The position numbers were made by a program, and so were the translations under genes. Shown piece after piece: positions 58,301 to 64,000 of a stretch of 64,000 nt of DNA. This DNA is from Methylomusa anaerophila (lineage in GTDB: Bacteria; Bacillota; Negativicutes; Sporomusales; Sporomusaceae): NCBI RefSeq assembly GCF_003966895.1, contig NZ_AP018449.1:3489501-3553500 (forward strand), read 5' to 3'. The notes below the pieces were generated by a model that was given only the letters and a program-made list of their open reading frames with translations, made no database searches and was not told the DNA's origin. Numbering within the stretch: position 1 is the stretch's first letter; the number at the start of each line of letters is the position of its first letter.

Positions 58301-60376
58301 TTAAATCCGTACATACAATTAGAAAACAGTCCCTTTTATATTCTCCAAGAAACTAAAGAATGGAAAACACTGCATTCTCCAGACGGTAGCGAATTGCCAC
58401 GACGTGCAGGTATAAGTTCTTTTGGCTTTGGCGGTGTTAATGCCCATGTTGTAATAGAGGAGTATATTCCCCAAGCGCTGGCACTTTCTCAAAGCAGGGT
58501 GTTTAGTGATAATCCGGCAATTATTTTACTTTCGGCTAAAAATAAAGACCGGCTTTATGAGCAGGCTAAGCAGCTTCTGGCTGCTATTCAAGAACAACAG
58601 TTTACTGATGATGATTTAGCCAATATGGCCTATACGCTTCAAGTCGGACGGCAGCCTATGGAAGAGCGGCTGGCTGTAATAGTTGATTCTATTCAAGAAC
58701 TTGCAGAAAAACTTTCAGGCTTTTTAAAAGAACAGGATAATGTATCTGATTTGTTTCGCGGGCACGTCAAGAGTAATAAAGATACTATAACAATTTTTGA
58801 TGCAGACGAAGAGTTGCAAGAAGTCATTCATAAATGGATTCAACGTAAAAAATACGATAAACTTTTGGATTTCTGGGTTAAAGGCCTTAATTTTGATTGG
58901 CAAAAGTTATATGGAGATAGTAAACTTAATCGCATTAGTTTACCCGGATATCCTTTTGGTCGGGAGCGATATTGGATACCAACTGCCGAAACTAAACCCT
59001 CGGAAGAAATCATGAAAGTTGCTTCTGCATCTTCGCAGCAGCAGGATTCCTCCATTTTAAGCAAGCCCTCAATAAAATTAACTGTTTCCCCTAATATAGT
59101 ACAATCAACAACAGAGAGTATTTCTGACACTTCGGATAACCCAAAAGCTTTAGTATTAAGGAACTTATCAAATGATGCTGTTTCAGATACAAAGATTGTA
59201 GAGCAGCCTGGTAAATCAATAAACGATTCGCTGATAACACTTTCAACATTGCCTGAAGAACATCATGACAAACCTAAAGCTCCTAATAATATTCAAGCTT
59301 TTTCACCAGATGTATTGCTGGAAGCATTGGCAACAAGCTTGGCGGAAGTTTTATACATAAAGCGTGAAGATATTGATATCGATGAAAAATTTATTGACTT
59401 AGGGTTAGATTCGATTCTTAGTGTAGAATGGGTTAAATTGCTTGAAAAGCAGTATAGAATAACTGTCCAGGTAATTAATGTCTATAACTACCCAAGCTTG
59501 AGTGAGTTCTCCACGTTTTTCCAAAAGGAATTAGATAAGCATAACCGGGTTGCAACAGATTCAATTATTCAAATACCGGAAGAAGTAACACCAGCAGTAG
59601 AAACAGTGACTTCCGCTTTTGAAACAACTAAAACGCAAACACAGGGAAAAATTGTATCGGTAGCTGTATTGCAGGAAGAATTGGCAGCAAGCTTAGCGGA
59701 AGTACTATATTTGAAACATAATGATATCGATATTGATGAGAAATTTGTTGATTTGGGTTTGGATTCAATTTTAGGTGTAGAATGGATTAAATTACTTGAC
59801 AAGCAGTACGGTACATCCATCCCATCAACCAAGCTATATGATTTTCCTAATCTTTGTGAATTTACTGAGTTTTTCAAAAAAGAAATAGATAAGAAAACTG
59901 AGTATTCGCAGCCAAGTATTCAAGAATATTTGGAATTGGCAAATGATACTCAGGCTTCTGAACTCAATAAAACCAATATACAAATAGAGAAATTGGAGTG
60001 TAATACCGGAGGCACGATATTAATGGAGGAACTGGCAACAAGTTTGGCAAGTGTTTTATATGTTCCGTATAACGAAGTCAATATAGATGAGAATTTTATA
60101 GATTTAGGGTTAGATTCTGTATTATGTGTAGAGTGGATACAGACCATCAATAAAAGGTTTGATTTATCAATACCGGTAACTAAAATCTATGATTGCCCTA
60201 GTTTGCGGGAATTTGCAAAGTACCTGGAAACTGAGCTGTATAAAGAAAGAGAAAAAATGAATCAAGAACAAGCCAAAGTTGTTCTTTCACTTGATGACAT
60301 ATTACAAAAAGTACAACAAGGAACTCTGGCTGTTGAACAGGCAGCCAATTATTATCAACATCATTATAAGATTTAA
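49334..60376 (+). CDS. Hybrid NRPS-PKS protein F: C-A-PCP / KS10-DH10-KR10-ACP10 / KS11-ACP-ACP-ACP
   Basis: 3680 residues. A docking segment (AYKNGKITIRDVQKSL) precedes a complete condensation domain with HHIVFDG at 162-168. The A domain (about 510-990) has TSGSTGKPKG; my reading of its pocket, D-V-A-N-M-A-I-I-Y-K, equals that of protein A, so both should load the same amino acid. PCP Ser1056. KS10 has Cys1295 in HSNCSSS, as in KS1. DH10 has His1769 (HVIKGQRILP) and Asp1941, KR10 Tyr2362, ACP10 Ser2518. KS11 has Cys2777 and is followed by no reductive domain but by three tandem ACPs (Ser3360, Ser3478, Ser3595). Each has Trp six residues after the serine (3366, 3484, 3601), the known flag of beta-branching ACPs. 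C-terminal docking segment: KVQQGTLAVEQAANYY. C through KR resembles protein A throughout, which suggests an old module duplication. Confidence 0.93.
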   Translation: MTPREILDAYKNGKITIRDVQKSLSALENEPLIIPLSEGQKGLWMLQAMSPEMSAYNIPICFRICQQVDVERFKQACRLVMEQYPVLAGTIRQDAGALSQIVKPAEPLAFNQEDISTLENQNIVPYLREKTKEPISLEKGPLMRIYLLSRSTQEYIILFIIHHIVFDGNSVAPFISTLINAYQKLVHDETPEPVVLSQNYNEFVKWEQEMLATEEGEAHRSYWKKQLVEPLPILELPTDHSRPINTSFAGKVASSKLYTELSKQIKSFTYLQSIDISVAFLGIFKLLLHRYTNQEDIIVGIPTIGRPHERFNSLVGYFINMIAIRSQVTSKQIFTRFSRELQLTLADGLDHAAYPFPVLVRELNVPRLQTTAPVFQVAFAYQNFSQFQNLQHLCQQYQEILPFEFVENIHQEGEYELELEVVEQKDNFLLNFKYNPDLFDASTIERMIEHYKNLVQEVLENSDIPFSEYQYLSQIERNSIFLDWNAAKNDFSTESCIHEIFEEQARKMPDVIAIVFEENYYTYQELDKQSSLLASYLQTCGVCPDCLVGICMERSPEMVVGILGILKAGGAYVPMDPNYPDERLDYMIQDSGVSLVLTQSALMDKVRTLSRNRAKSIVLDKMWEEIASTNKGRIIVKREVQPRNLAYVIYTSGSTGKPKGVMVSHASILNTLYFLQANYPMTNQDSYLLKTNYVFDVSVAELFGWFIGNGRLVILPPSGEKSPETIADCISKYKVTHINFVPSMLNVFLIGVLDNKSFLENCPLKYIMVAGEVFPKELANKTVTTFPNANVENIYGPTEASIYAAFFSCSKEKLIQRTIPIGKPISNVKLYILDDNLQIVPIGIPGELCISGEGLARGYLNLPEPTAAKFIENPLEPGTKLYKTGDRVRWLADGNIEFLGRIDHQVKIRGYRIELGEIESQLGTYSKVQDCAVVLKEQDGIKRLIAYYTTNNDDKRALDPQELRKHLNSRLPEYMVPAFYNQLEKMPLTATGKLNRKALMNQEVIVTGDKPAITENRCTIGSKSNIEDRVLKIWKDVLKVSNITPRDGFFDVGGDSILAVVAAQRIKAELNCDFTVTTLFKYPTVQEIGKYIAGLELYDNAHKVNLNNEAYDNQDEIQTSYPEYYQNSLAIIGISCQFPGAKNHIEFWKNLIKAKESIRFFSKEELAELGVSKKLTEHANYVPVQSTITGKALFDPAFFNISPKDAEYMDPQLRLLLLHSWKAVEDAGYTPEQIPDTGVFMSASNSFYQILLSQTMTNNSDEYVSWILAQGGTIPTMISHKLGLKGPSFFVHSNCSSSLSGLYSAYQSLQAGEAEYALVGGATIFPTSNIGYLHQPGLNFSSSGHVKTFDAFADGMVTGEGVAVIILKKALDAIADGDNIYALLRGISLNNDGADKVGFYAPSVKGQSEVIRKVLAHTKVSPETIQYVEAHGTGTKLGDPIEFTALSDVYKEFTDKKQFCGIGSVKTNIGHLDTAAGLAGCIKVALSLYYNKIPASLNYKTPNQSIDFNNSPFYVVDTLRNYQDTLTPLRSALSSIGIGGTNAHAILEQYTAIDTLKSHSDCGNSNNSSLFIIPLSAKDNERLKIYAQNLLNYLVHNREYVYNLADLSYTLQVGRKAMDSRVIFTVQCIDELIEKLEKYIAGETQDCLVGDATQSREFVQLFETGKDCTEMIQALLTRKEYNRLMELWVKGFNIDWNLLYNNTKPQRMSLPTYPFAQVHCWPGNDSNNRQLTEKVGVSLHPLVHQNTSNLFEQRFSSVFTGQEFFLSDHVIKGQRILPGVAYLELAREAAEQAAGELEEKNSSIRLKNVVWTRPVIVGNEPVKVHIGLCAEENGDIMYEVYQDSKFEAEHTVYSQGSAMFSTVTDVPNLDISALQAECNQRAFSAKQCYELFESMGFDYGPAHQGIKELYVGQAKVLVRLGLPLSVSGTEEDFVLHPSMMDSALQASIGLIWGVGGAVKPAMPFALDELEILQPCTASMWALVRASGNRVMDDKIQKLDIDLCDDQGLICVRMKGFSIRLLEDEGVLTETSATTGTLLCFPGWKEQFALSQGTIAEYVRHLIVLCEPTGIGVKNIETQIPGAQCVVLQSGQNCIAERFQAYAVQLFTEIQSIIREKQTGYTLIQIVVPNQKEQQLFSGLLGLLKTAMQENSKLVGQLIEISPEDNSGQIVERLKENRLCLDHHIRYLDGKRWIVEWSEIEDSAEEVTHPWKNQGCYLITGGTGALGLIFAEEIVRKVQSAALILTGRSPLTKDKQAKLRELEQMGAKILIKQVDVTQKAAVDDLFQTIKKDFGRLDGIIHGAGVISDNYIIKKSQQELQTVLAPKVTGLVNLDQASKNMPLDFFILLSSGSGVVGNPGQADYAAANAFMDAYARYRNALVMAKQRQGQTLAIDWPLWKDGGMRVDAKTEKMLGRNTGMIAMDTSTGMQALYRIITAGKEQVIVMVGEVAKLKRSFLSAAATTVPTINIMPEVSQPEIDISNLEYKILADFSQVVSTLLKVRVEDIDVNTEFTEYGFDSIALTEFANVLNQKYSLDLNPTIFFEYATLKKLTKYVLEKYQSSIGIHFTKKREQLFAKPTAKKDIGTHHHAQFKRTSTLVKSQIDSKTEPVAIVGMSGLFPMAKNLNEFWESLAGGKDCITEVPNDRWDWREYYGDPEKEANKTKVKWGGFIEGVDEFDPLFFGISPREAEVMDPQQRLMMTYIWKAIEDAGYSAQSLSGTQTAIFVGTTSSTYSLLLAKANINIEGYSFTGLVPSVGPNRMSYFLNVHGPSEPIETACSSSLVAIHRAVCALNDGACEMAIAGGVHIMLTPEAHISFSKAGMLCEDGRCKTFSDKANGYVRGEGVGMLFLKKLKDAEEAGDHIYGVILGTAENHGGRANSLTAPNPKAQAEVLKAAYIKANIDPRSVSYVEAHGTGTELGDPIEINGLKTAFKELYRLTGDTEVSNAHCGLGSVKTNIGHLELASGVAGVIKVLLQLKHKTLAKSLHCDTLNPYIQLENSPFYILQETKEWKTLHSPDGSELPRRAGISSFGFGGVNAHVVIEEYIPQALALSQSRVFSDNPAIILLSAKNKDRLYEQAKQLLAAIQEQQFTDDDLANMAYTLQVGRQPMEERLAVIVDSIQELAEKLSGFLKEQDNVSDLFRGHVKSNKDTITIFDADEELQEVIHKWIQRKKYDKLLDFWVKGLNFDWQKLYGDSKLNRISLPGYPFGRERYWIPTAETKPSEEIMKVASASSQQQDSSILSKPSIKLTVSPNIVQSTTESISDTSDNPKALVLRNLSNDAVSDTKIVEQPGKSINDSLITLSTLPEEHHDKPKAPNNIQAFSPDVLLEALATSLAEVLYIKREDIDIDEKFIDLGLDSILSVEWVKLLEKQYRITVQVINVYNYPSLSEFSTFFQKELDKHNRVATDSIIQIPEEVTPAVETVTSAFETTKTQTQGKIVSVAVLQEELAASLAEVLYLKHNDIDIDEKFVDLGLDSILGVEWIKLLDKQYGTSIPSTKLYDFPNLCEFTEFFKKEIDKKTEYSQPSIQEYLELANDTQASELNKTNIQIEKLECNTGGTILMEELATSLASVLYVPYNEVNIDENFIDLGLDSVLCVEWIQTINKRFDLSIPVTKIYDCPSLREFAKYLETELYKEREKMNQEQAKVVLSLDDILQKVQQGTLAVEQAANYYQHHYKI

Positions 60377-60398
60377 AAAAAGGAGAGTTAATGTTGCT

Positions 60399-63300
60399 AT
60401 GAATGTACATGATATTTTTGGCAGATTGCAGGCAGGCGCAATAAGTCTGGAAGAAGCAAAAAAGAAATTAGCTACTGAAACAATATCAGAGTTTTCTGAT
60501 CTTAATCTGGTAAAGCCGCTTCCCGCAGAACAAACTTTAACAAAAGAGATAAAGTATCAAGATGGTATTGCTATTGTGGGAATGTCAGGCAGGTATCCTG
60601 AAGCAGACAATCTGGAACAATATTGGGATAACTTGGCCAATGCAAAGAATTCAATTAAGGAAATTCCTAAATCCCGGTGGGATGTGAGTCAATATTTTGA
60701 TCCGCATCCTGCACAAAAAGGAAAAGTCTATTGTAAATGGTTAGGCGCATTAGACGATATTGAATATTTTGATCCGTGTTTTTTTCATCTTTCGCCATCG
60801 GAGGCAAAAACTATGGACCCGCAACACCGTATCTTTTTACAAGAAAGCTATAAGGCATTTGAAGATGCAGGCTATAATCGTCAAATGCTTAGCAACAAAA
60901 AGTGCGGCGTTTATCTAGGCGTAATTATGAGCGGCGAGTATGGTCTACTAATGTATAAAAGTCAGGCTGGCTTAATAAGTGTAACAGGTAATAATTTTGC
61001 GATAGCAGCGGCCCGTATCTCGTATTTCCTGAATCTTAAAGGACCGGCACTTCCAATTGATACCGCATGCTCTTCTTCACTGGTAGCAATACATTTAGCA
61101 TGCCAAGCGCTGTTAAACAAAGAAATTGATATGGCATTAGTCGGAGGGGTTACTTTATATCTAACACCGGAGTCATATATTGGTCTGTGTTCAGCGGGAA
61201 TGTTATCACCTGATGGACGGTGCAAGCCATTTGATAATGATGCCAATGGTTTTATTCCGGGAGAAGGCTGTGGAACGTTAGTTTTAAAAAGATTAAAAGA
61301 TGCTGAACTTGATAATGACAATATTTATGGTGTAATTATTGGCTCAGGAATTAACCAGGATGGTAAAACAAACGGAATTACTGCCCCGAGCGTGAATAGC
61401 CAAATTGAGTTAGAGCGGGAAATATATAGCAAATATAACATACATCCTGAAAGTATTAGTTATGTTGAGATGCACGGAACAGGGACTAAATTAGGTGATC
61501 CGATTGAATTAGAGGCATTGGCAACAGTATTTAAAGAAAAGACTAATAAAAAGAATTATTGTGCAATAGGTTCAGTAAAAAGTAATATTGGGCATACTTC
61601 GGCGGCTGCCGGAATGGCAAGTATCCACAAAGTTTTGCTTAGTATGAAGAATAAAAAACTAGTTCCTACCCTACATTTCAACAAGCATAATGCGCATTTC
61701 AATTTTGATGATTCTCCATTTTATGTTAATACTAAAGTTCGGCCTTGGGAGAGAGGAACAGGGACTTTACGTCGTGCGTGTGTTAGCTCGTTCGGCTTAA
61801 GCGGTACAAATGCTCACATTGTCATCGAAGAATATCAGTCCAAGAATGATGTTAATAATACAGCAGTTGCTACTAAGGCTAAAAAACCGATATTGTTTGT
61901 ATTATCTGCGAAATCTGAAGAACAATTAAAAATTTATGCAGAATGCATGATGAGGTATGTTGAAGCACATGAAGATATTGACCTTGACGACATGGCTTAC
62001 ACCTTGCAAGTAGGCAGGGAGGCTATGGACTACCGGTTAGCCTTTCTGGCAGATTCGCGGACAGTCTTATTAAAAGCGTTACATGATTTTACTCATGATA
62101 ATTCATCAATAGGATTATTAACGGCTCAAGTAAAGAATAGCAAAGCTGAAGTGGCGCTTTTTCAGGAAGACGAAGATGCTAAAGCCTTACTTCAAACTTG
62201 GATCAGTAAAGGCAAACAAAATAAAGTTGCTGAATTGTGGGTAAAAGGTCTGAATATTTCTTGGGATCAGTTATATAGTTATACAAAACCCCATCGTATT
62301 AGTTTACCTACTTATCCTTTTGCCAAAGAGGGCTATTGGGTGGCTAACAAAACAAAAACTATTAATGGCGCTGCAATGGTAACAAATGATTCTTGGACGG
62401 ATTTAGGCGGACAAAAGCTTAATTCGGAGTCTTCTAAGCAACCTTTACAGTCGATAATTCCGACAAAAACAGATGTTTCGAAAAAAACTGATAGTGGCAG
62501 CAAAATTTCGTTACCATCCATCTCAGCTTATCAGAATTTATCTAAAGAAACTATAAGTAAAAATGAGCATTTAATAACATTATCTTCAACCAACATTTCA
62601 TTGCCTCAAACAGGAATAAATGATAAATCTAACTCTGAGATTCATGCTCAAGTTCCTATTATCATCAATTCACTGCAGGATGAGTTGACAATAAGTTTGG
62701 CCAAAGTTTTGTCAATGAAGTGCAGCGATATTGATCTAAATGAAAAGTTTATTGAGATGGGCTTAGATTCAATTATCGGAGTTGAATGGATTCGCACAAT
62801 TAATGAACGCTACGGAACTAATATTGCCGCGAATGAGGTTTATAATTATCCTACAATCATCGAATTTGCCGGGTTCTTAGAAAAAGAATTAGCAAAGCAA
62901 GGCGATACAAAACAGGTTAATACAAGGCTGGTTCCTTCTGGAGAATTATTGCAGCAAGAATTAACAACAAGTCTAGCAAAGTTATTATCCATGAAACAGG
63001 GCGACATAGAGATGGAGACGAAATTCATTGAAATGGGGCTGGATTCAATTATTGGCGTGGAATGGGTCCGAATTATTAATGAACGCTACGGAACCAATAT
63101 TTTGGCAAATAGTGTTTATGATTATCCGACCATGCGGGAATTTATTGCTTTTCTGGAGAAAGAGTTGATTCAATGTAAAGGGAATTTAAATCATTTACAT
63201 GCAGGGGGTGATGTAAATGCTCCCTGCGATGAAGCATTACCGGAATCTCAGGCGGAGACAGAGGACGTAATTAGTTGCCCGGCAGGATTTGGTGAAGTGA

Positions 63301-64000
63301 ACGGAATTGTAATTGAATGGTCACAATTTCCTGAACTTATTCATCTAAATCATTCCAACAGCGGCAGGCCTGTGTTTTGGTTTCATACTGCGTTAGGGGG
63401 AGTAGAATTATACCAGGTACTTGCTAATAAGTGCCAACGTCCCTTTTTTGGAATTCAAGCACGGGGATGGCTAACTGACCGGCCGCCATTACGCGGAATT
63501 CAAGCTATGGCTTCCTATTATGCGCATATTGTTCAGTCGGTACAACCCAAAGGACCTTATGATCTAGGTGGATATTCTTTAGGTGGAACTTTGGCTTACG
63601 AAGTCACTCGCCAATTGCAGGAACTAGGAGAAGCGGTCAATTCAATTGTTATGTTGGATTCACTGGACACTGTTGGAAGAAACAGAGTAAAGTCTTCGCC
63701 TCAAAATGTATTTTTACAAACAATTAACTTTGCGTTATTACCTACAATGCTGCAAGAACCAGAAAAAGCGGCAAAAATACTTATTAATAAGAATGAAATT
63801 GATGAAGTGCTGGGGGATGAAGAATATTTTGAGCGATTGTTTATGTTGGCTCAGTCGCGTGGATTAAATAAAGCTAAAGATGAAATATACACACTAATTC
63901 AACAAAAACAGAAAGTCCAAAACGCTTATGAAACCGAGCGTTTTAATATTTTACCCCTGCCTAATCCTCAAGCAGTAACATGTTATTATTTTCGCAATAA
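60399..64000 (+). CDS. PKS protein G (3' end outside window): KS12-ACP-ACP-TE
   Basis: 1200 codons are visible and the frame is open at the right edge. The ATG at 60399 lies 11 bases after AAAGGAGAG and gives a docking segment (RLQAGAISLEEAKKKL) matching the end of protein F. The nearby ATG at 60391 is out of frame. KS12 has Cys224, EMHGTGT and NIGHTSAAAG, so it should be active; its linker ends in LPTYPF. Two tandem ACPs follow after a long Ser/Thr-rich spacer, Ser791 and Ser883, each with the beta-branching Trp at +6 (797, 889). From about residue 980 comes an alpha/beta-hydrolase thioesterase with FHTALGGVELY and the nucleophile GYSLGGT (Ser1060). It should release the chain by hydrolysis or cyclisation. 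Its catalytic His and any further domain lie beyond the window. Confidence 0.9.
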   Translation, partial: MNVHDIFGRLQAGAISLEEAKKKLATETISEFSDLNLVKPLPAEQTLTKEIKYQDGIAIVGMSGRYPEADNLEQYWDNLANAKNSIKEIPKSRWDVSQYFDPHPAQKGKVYCKWLGALDDIEYFDPCFFHLSPSEAKTMDPQHRIFLQESYKAFEDAGYNRQMLSNKKCGVYLGVIMSGEYGLLMYKSQAGLISVTGNNFAIAAARISYFLNLKGPALPIDTACSSSLVAIHLACQALLNKEIDMALVGGVTLYLTPESYIGLCSAGMLSPDGRCKPFDNDANGFIPGEGCGTLVLKRLKDAELDNDNIYGVIIGSGINQDGKTNGITAPSVNSQIELEREIYSKYNIHPESISYVEMHGTGTKLGDPIELEALATVFKEKTNKKNYCAIGSVKSNIGHTSAAAGMASIHKVLLSMKNKKLVPTLHFNKHNAHFNFDDSPFYVNTKVRPWERGTGTLRRACVSSFGLSGTNAHIVIEEYQSKNDVNNTAVATKAKKPILFVLSAKSEEQLKIYAECMMRYVEAHEDIDLDDMAYTLQVGREAMDYRLAFLADSRTVLLKALHDFTHDNSSIGLLTAQVKNSKAEVALFQEDEDAKALLQTWISKGKQNKVAELWVKGLNISWDQLYSYTKPHRISLPTYPFAKEGYWVANKTKTINGAAMVTNDSWTDLGGQKLNSESSKQPLQSIIPTKTDVSKKTDSGSKISLPSISAYQNLSKETISKNEHLITLSSTNISLPQTGINDKSNSEIHAQVPIIINSLQDELTISLAKVLSMKCSDIDLNEKFIEMGLDSIIGVEWIRTINERYGTNIAANEVYNYPTIIEFAGFLEKELAKQGDTKQVNTRLVPSGELLQQELTTSLAKLLSMKQGDIEMETKFIEMGLDSIIGVEWVRIINERYGTNILANSVYDYPTMREFIAFLEKELIQCKGNLNHLHAGGDVNAPCDEALPESQAETEDVISCPAGFGEVNGIVIEWSQFPELIHLNHSNSGRPVFWFHTALGGVELYQVLANKCQRPFFGIQARGWLTDRPPLRGIQAMASYYAHIVQSVQPKGPYDLGGYSLGGTLAYEVTRQLQELGEAVNSIVMLDSLDTVGRNRVKSSPQNVFLQTINFALLPTMLQEPEKAAKILINKNEIDEVLGDEEYFERLFMLAQSRGLNKAKDEIYTLIQQKQKVQNAYETERFNILPLPNPQAVTCYYFRN

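Noticed and set aside
1..64000. tRNA, rRNA, CRISPR array, insertion sequence
   Set aside because: I saw no repeat-spacer array, no transposase and no structural RNA gene; apart from three short regulatory stretches the window is coding.

Overview
The window carries most of a large trans-acyltransferase (trans-AT) polyketide synthase / non-ribosomal peptide synthetase (PKS/NRPS) gene cluster, all on the + strand from about 1.0 kb to the right edge, where the last gene runs out of the window. The A+T-rich DNA, strong purine-rich ribosome sites (AAGGAGG, GGGGGGG, AGGTGG), occasional TTG/GTG starts and a LoaP-type antiterminator point to a Bacillota (Firmicutes) host. The genus cannot be told from what is here.

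Layout. Positions 2-619 are the end of an AraC-family regulator, probably outside the cluster, followed by a candidate terminator. loaP (1028-1594) encodes a NusG paralog of the kind known to let RNA polymerase read through long PKS operons. Between it and the first biosynthetic gene lie a perfect 18-bp terminator-like hairpin and an antisense remnant of a metallo-beta-lactamase-fold gene. Next comes a tailoring and loading block: a trans-acting AT fused to a PfaD-type enoyl reductase (2079-4430), a deletion scar holding the first 24 or so codons of a donor ACP joined to the last 45 or so codons of a decarboxylating ketosynthase, an HMG-CoA-synthase homolog (4694-5956) and a PksH-type enoyl-CoA hydratase (5953-6717).

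The assembly line follows in seven proteins (A to G). A: formyltransferase-two partial C domains-A-PCP, then KS1-DH1-KR1. B: cMT-ACP, KS2-DH2-KR2-ACP, KS3-KR(Tyr to Phe)-cMT-ACP. C: KS4-DH4-KR4-ACP, KS5-DH5(His to Tyr)-KR5-ACP, KS6-DH6-KR6. D: ACP, KS7-KR7-ACP, KS8(non-elongating). E: DH8-ACP, KS9(non-elongating)-ACP. F: C-A-PCP, KS10-DH10-KR10-ACP, KS11-ACP-ACP-ACP. G (partial): KS12-ACP-ACP-TE. No module contains an acyltransferase, so the separate AT must load them all. The predicted chain starts from an N-formyl amino acid, has about ten elongations, carries methyl branches at two modules, takes in a second residue (both A domains show the same pocket) and ends in two beta-branching modules before thioesterase release.

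The most notable points are: (i) a 2198-bp, about 99.7% identical ACP-KS-linker block present in genes B and D, ending exactly in the LPTYPF motif, which looks like a natural domain exchange caught soon after it happened; (ii) loss of two parts of the beta-branching cassette although five ACPs with the beta-branching Trp flag remain; (iii) a loading module made of a formyltransferase joined to two consecutive C-domain half-lobes; and (iv) LoaP with a candidate leader and terminator in front of an approximately 60-kb operon.
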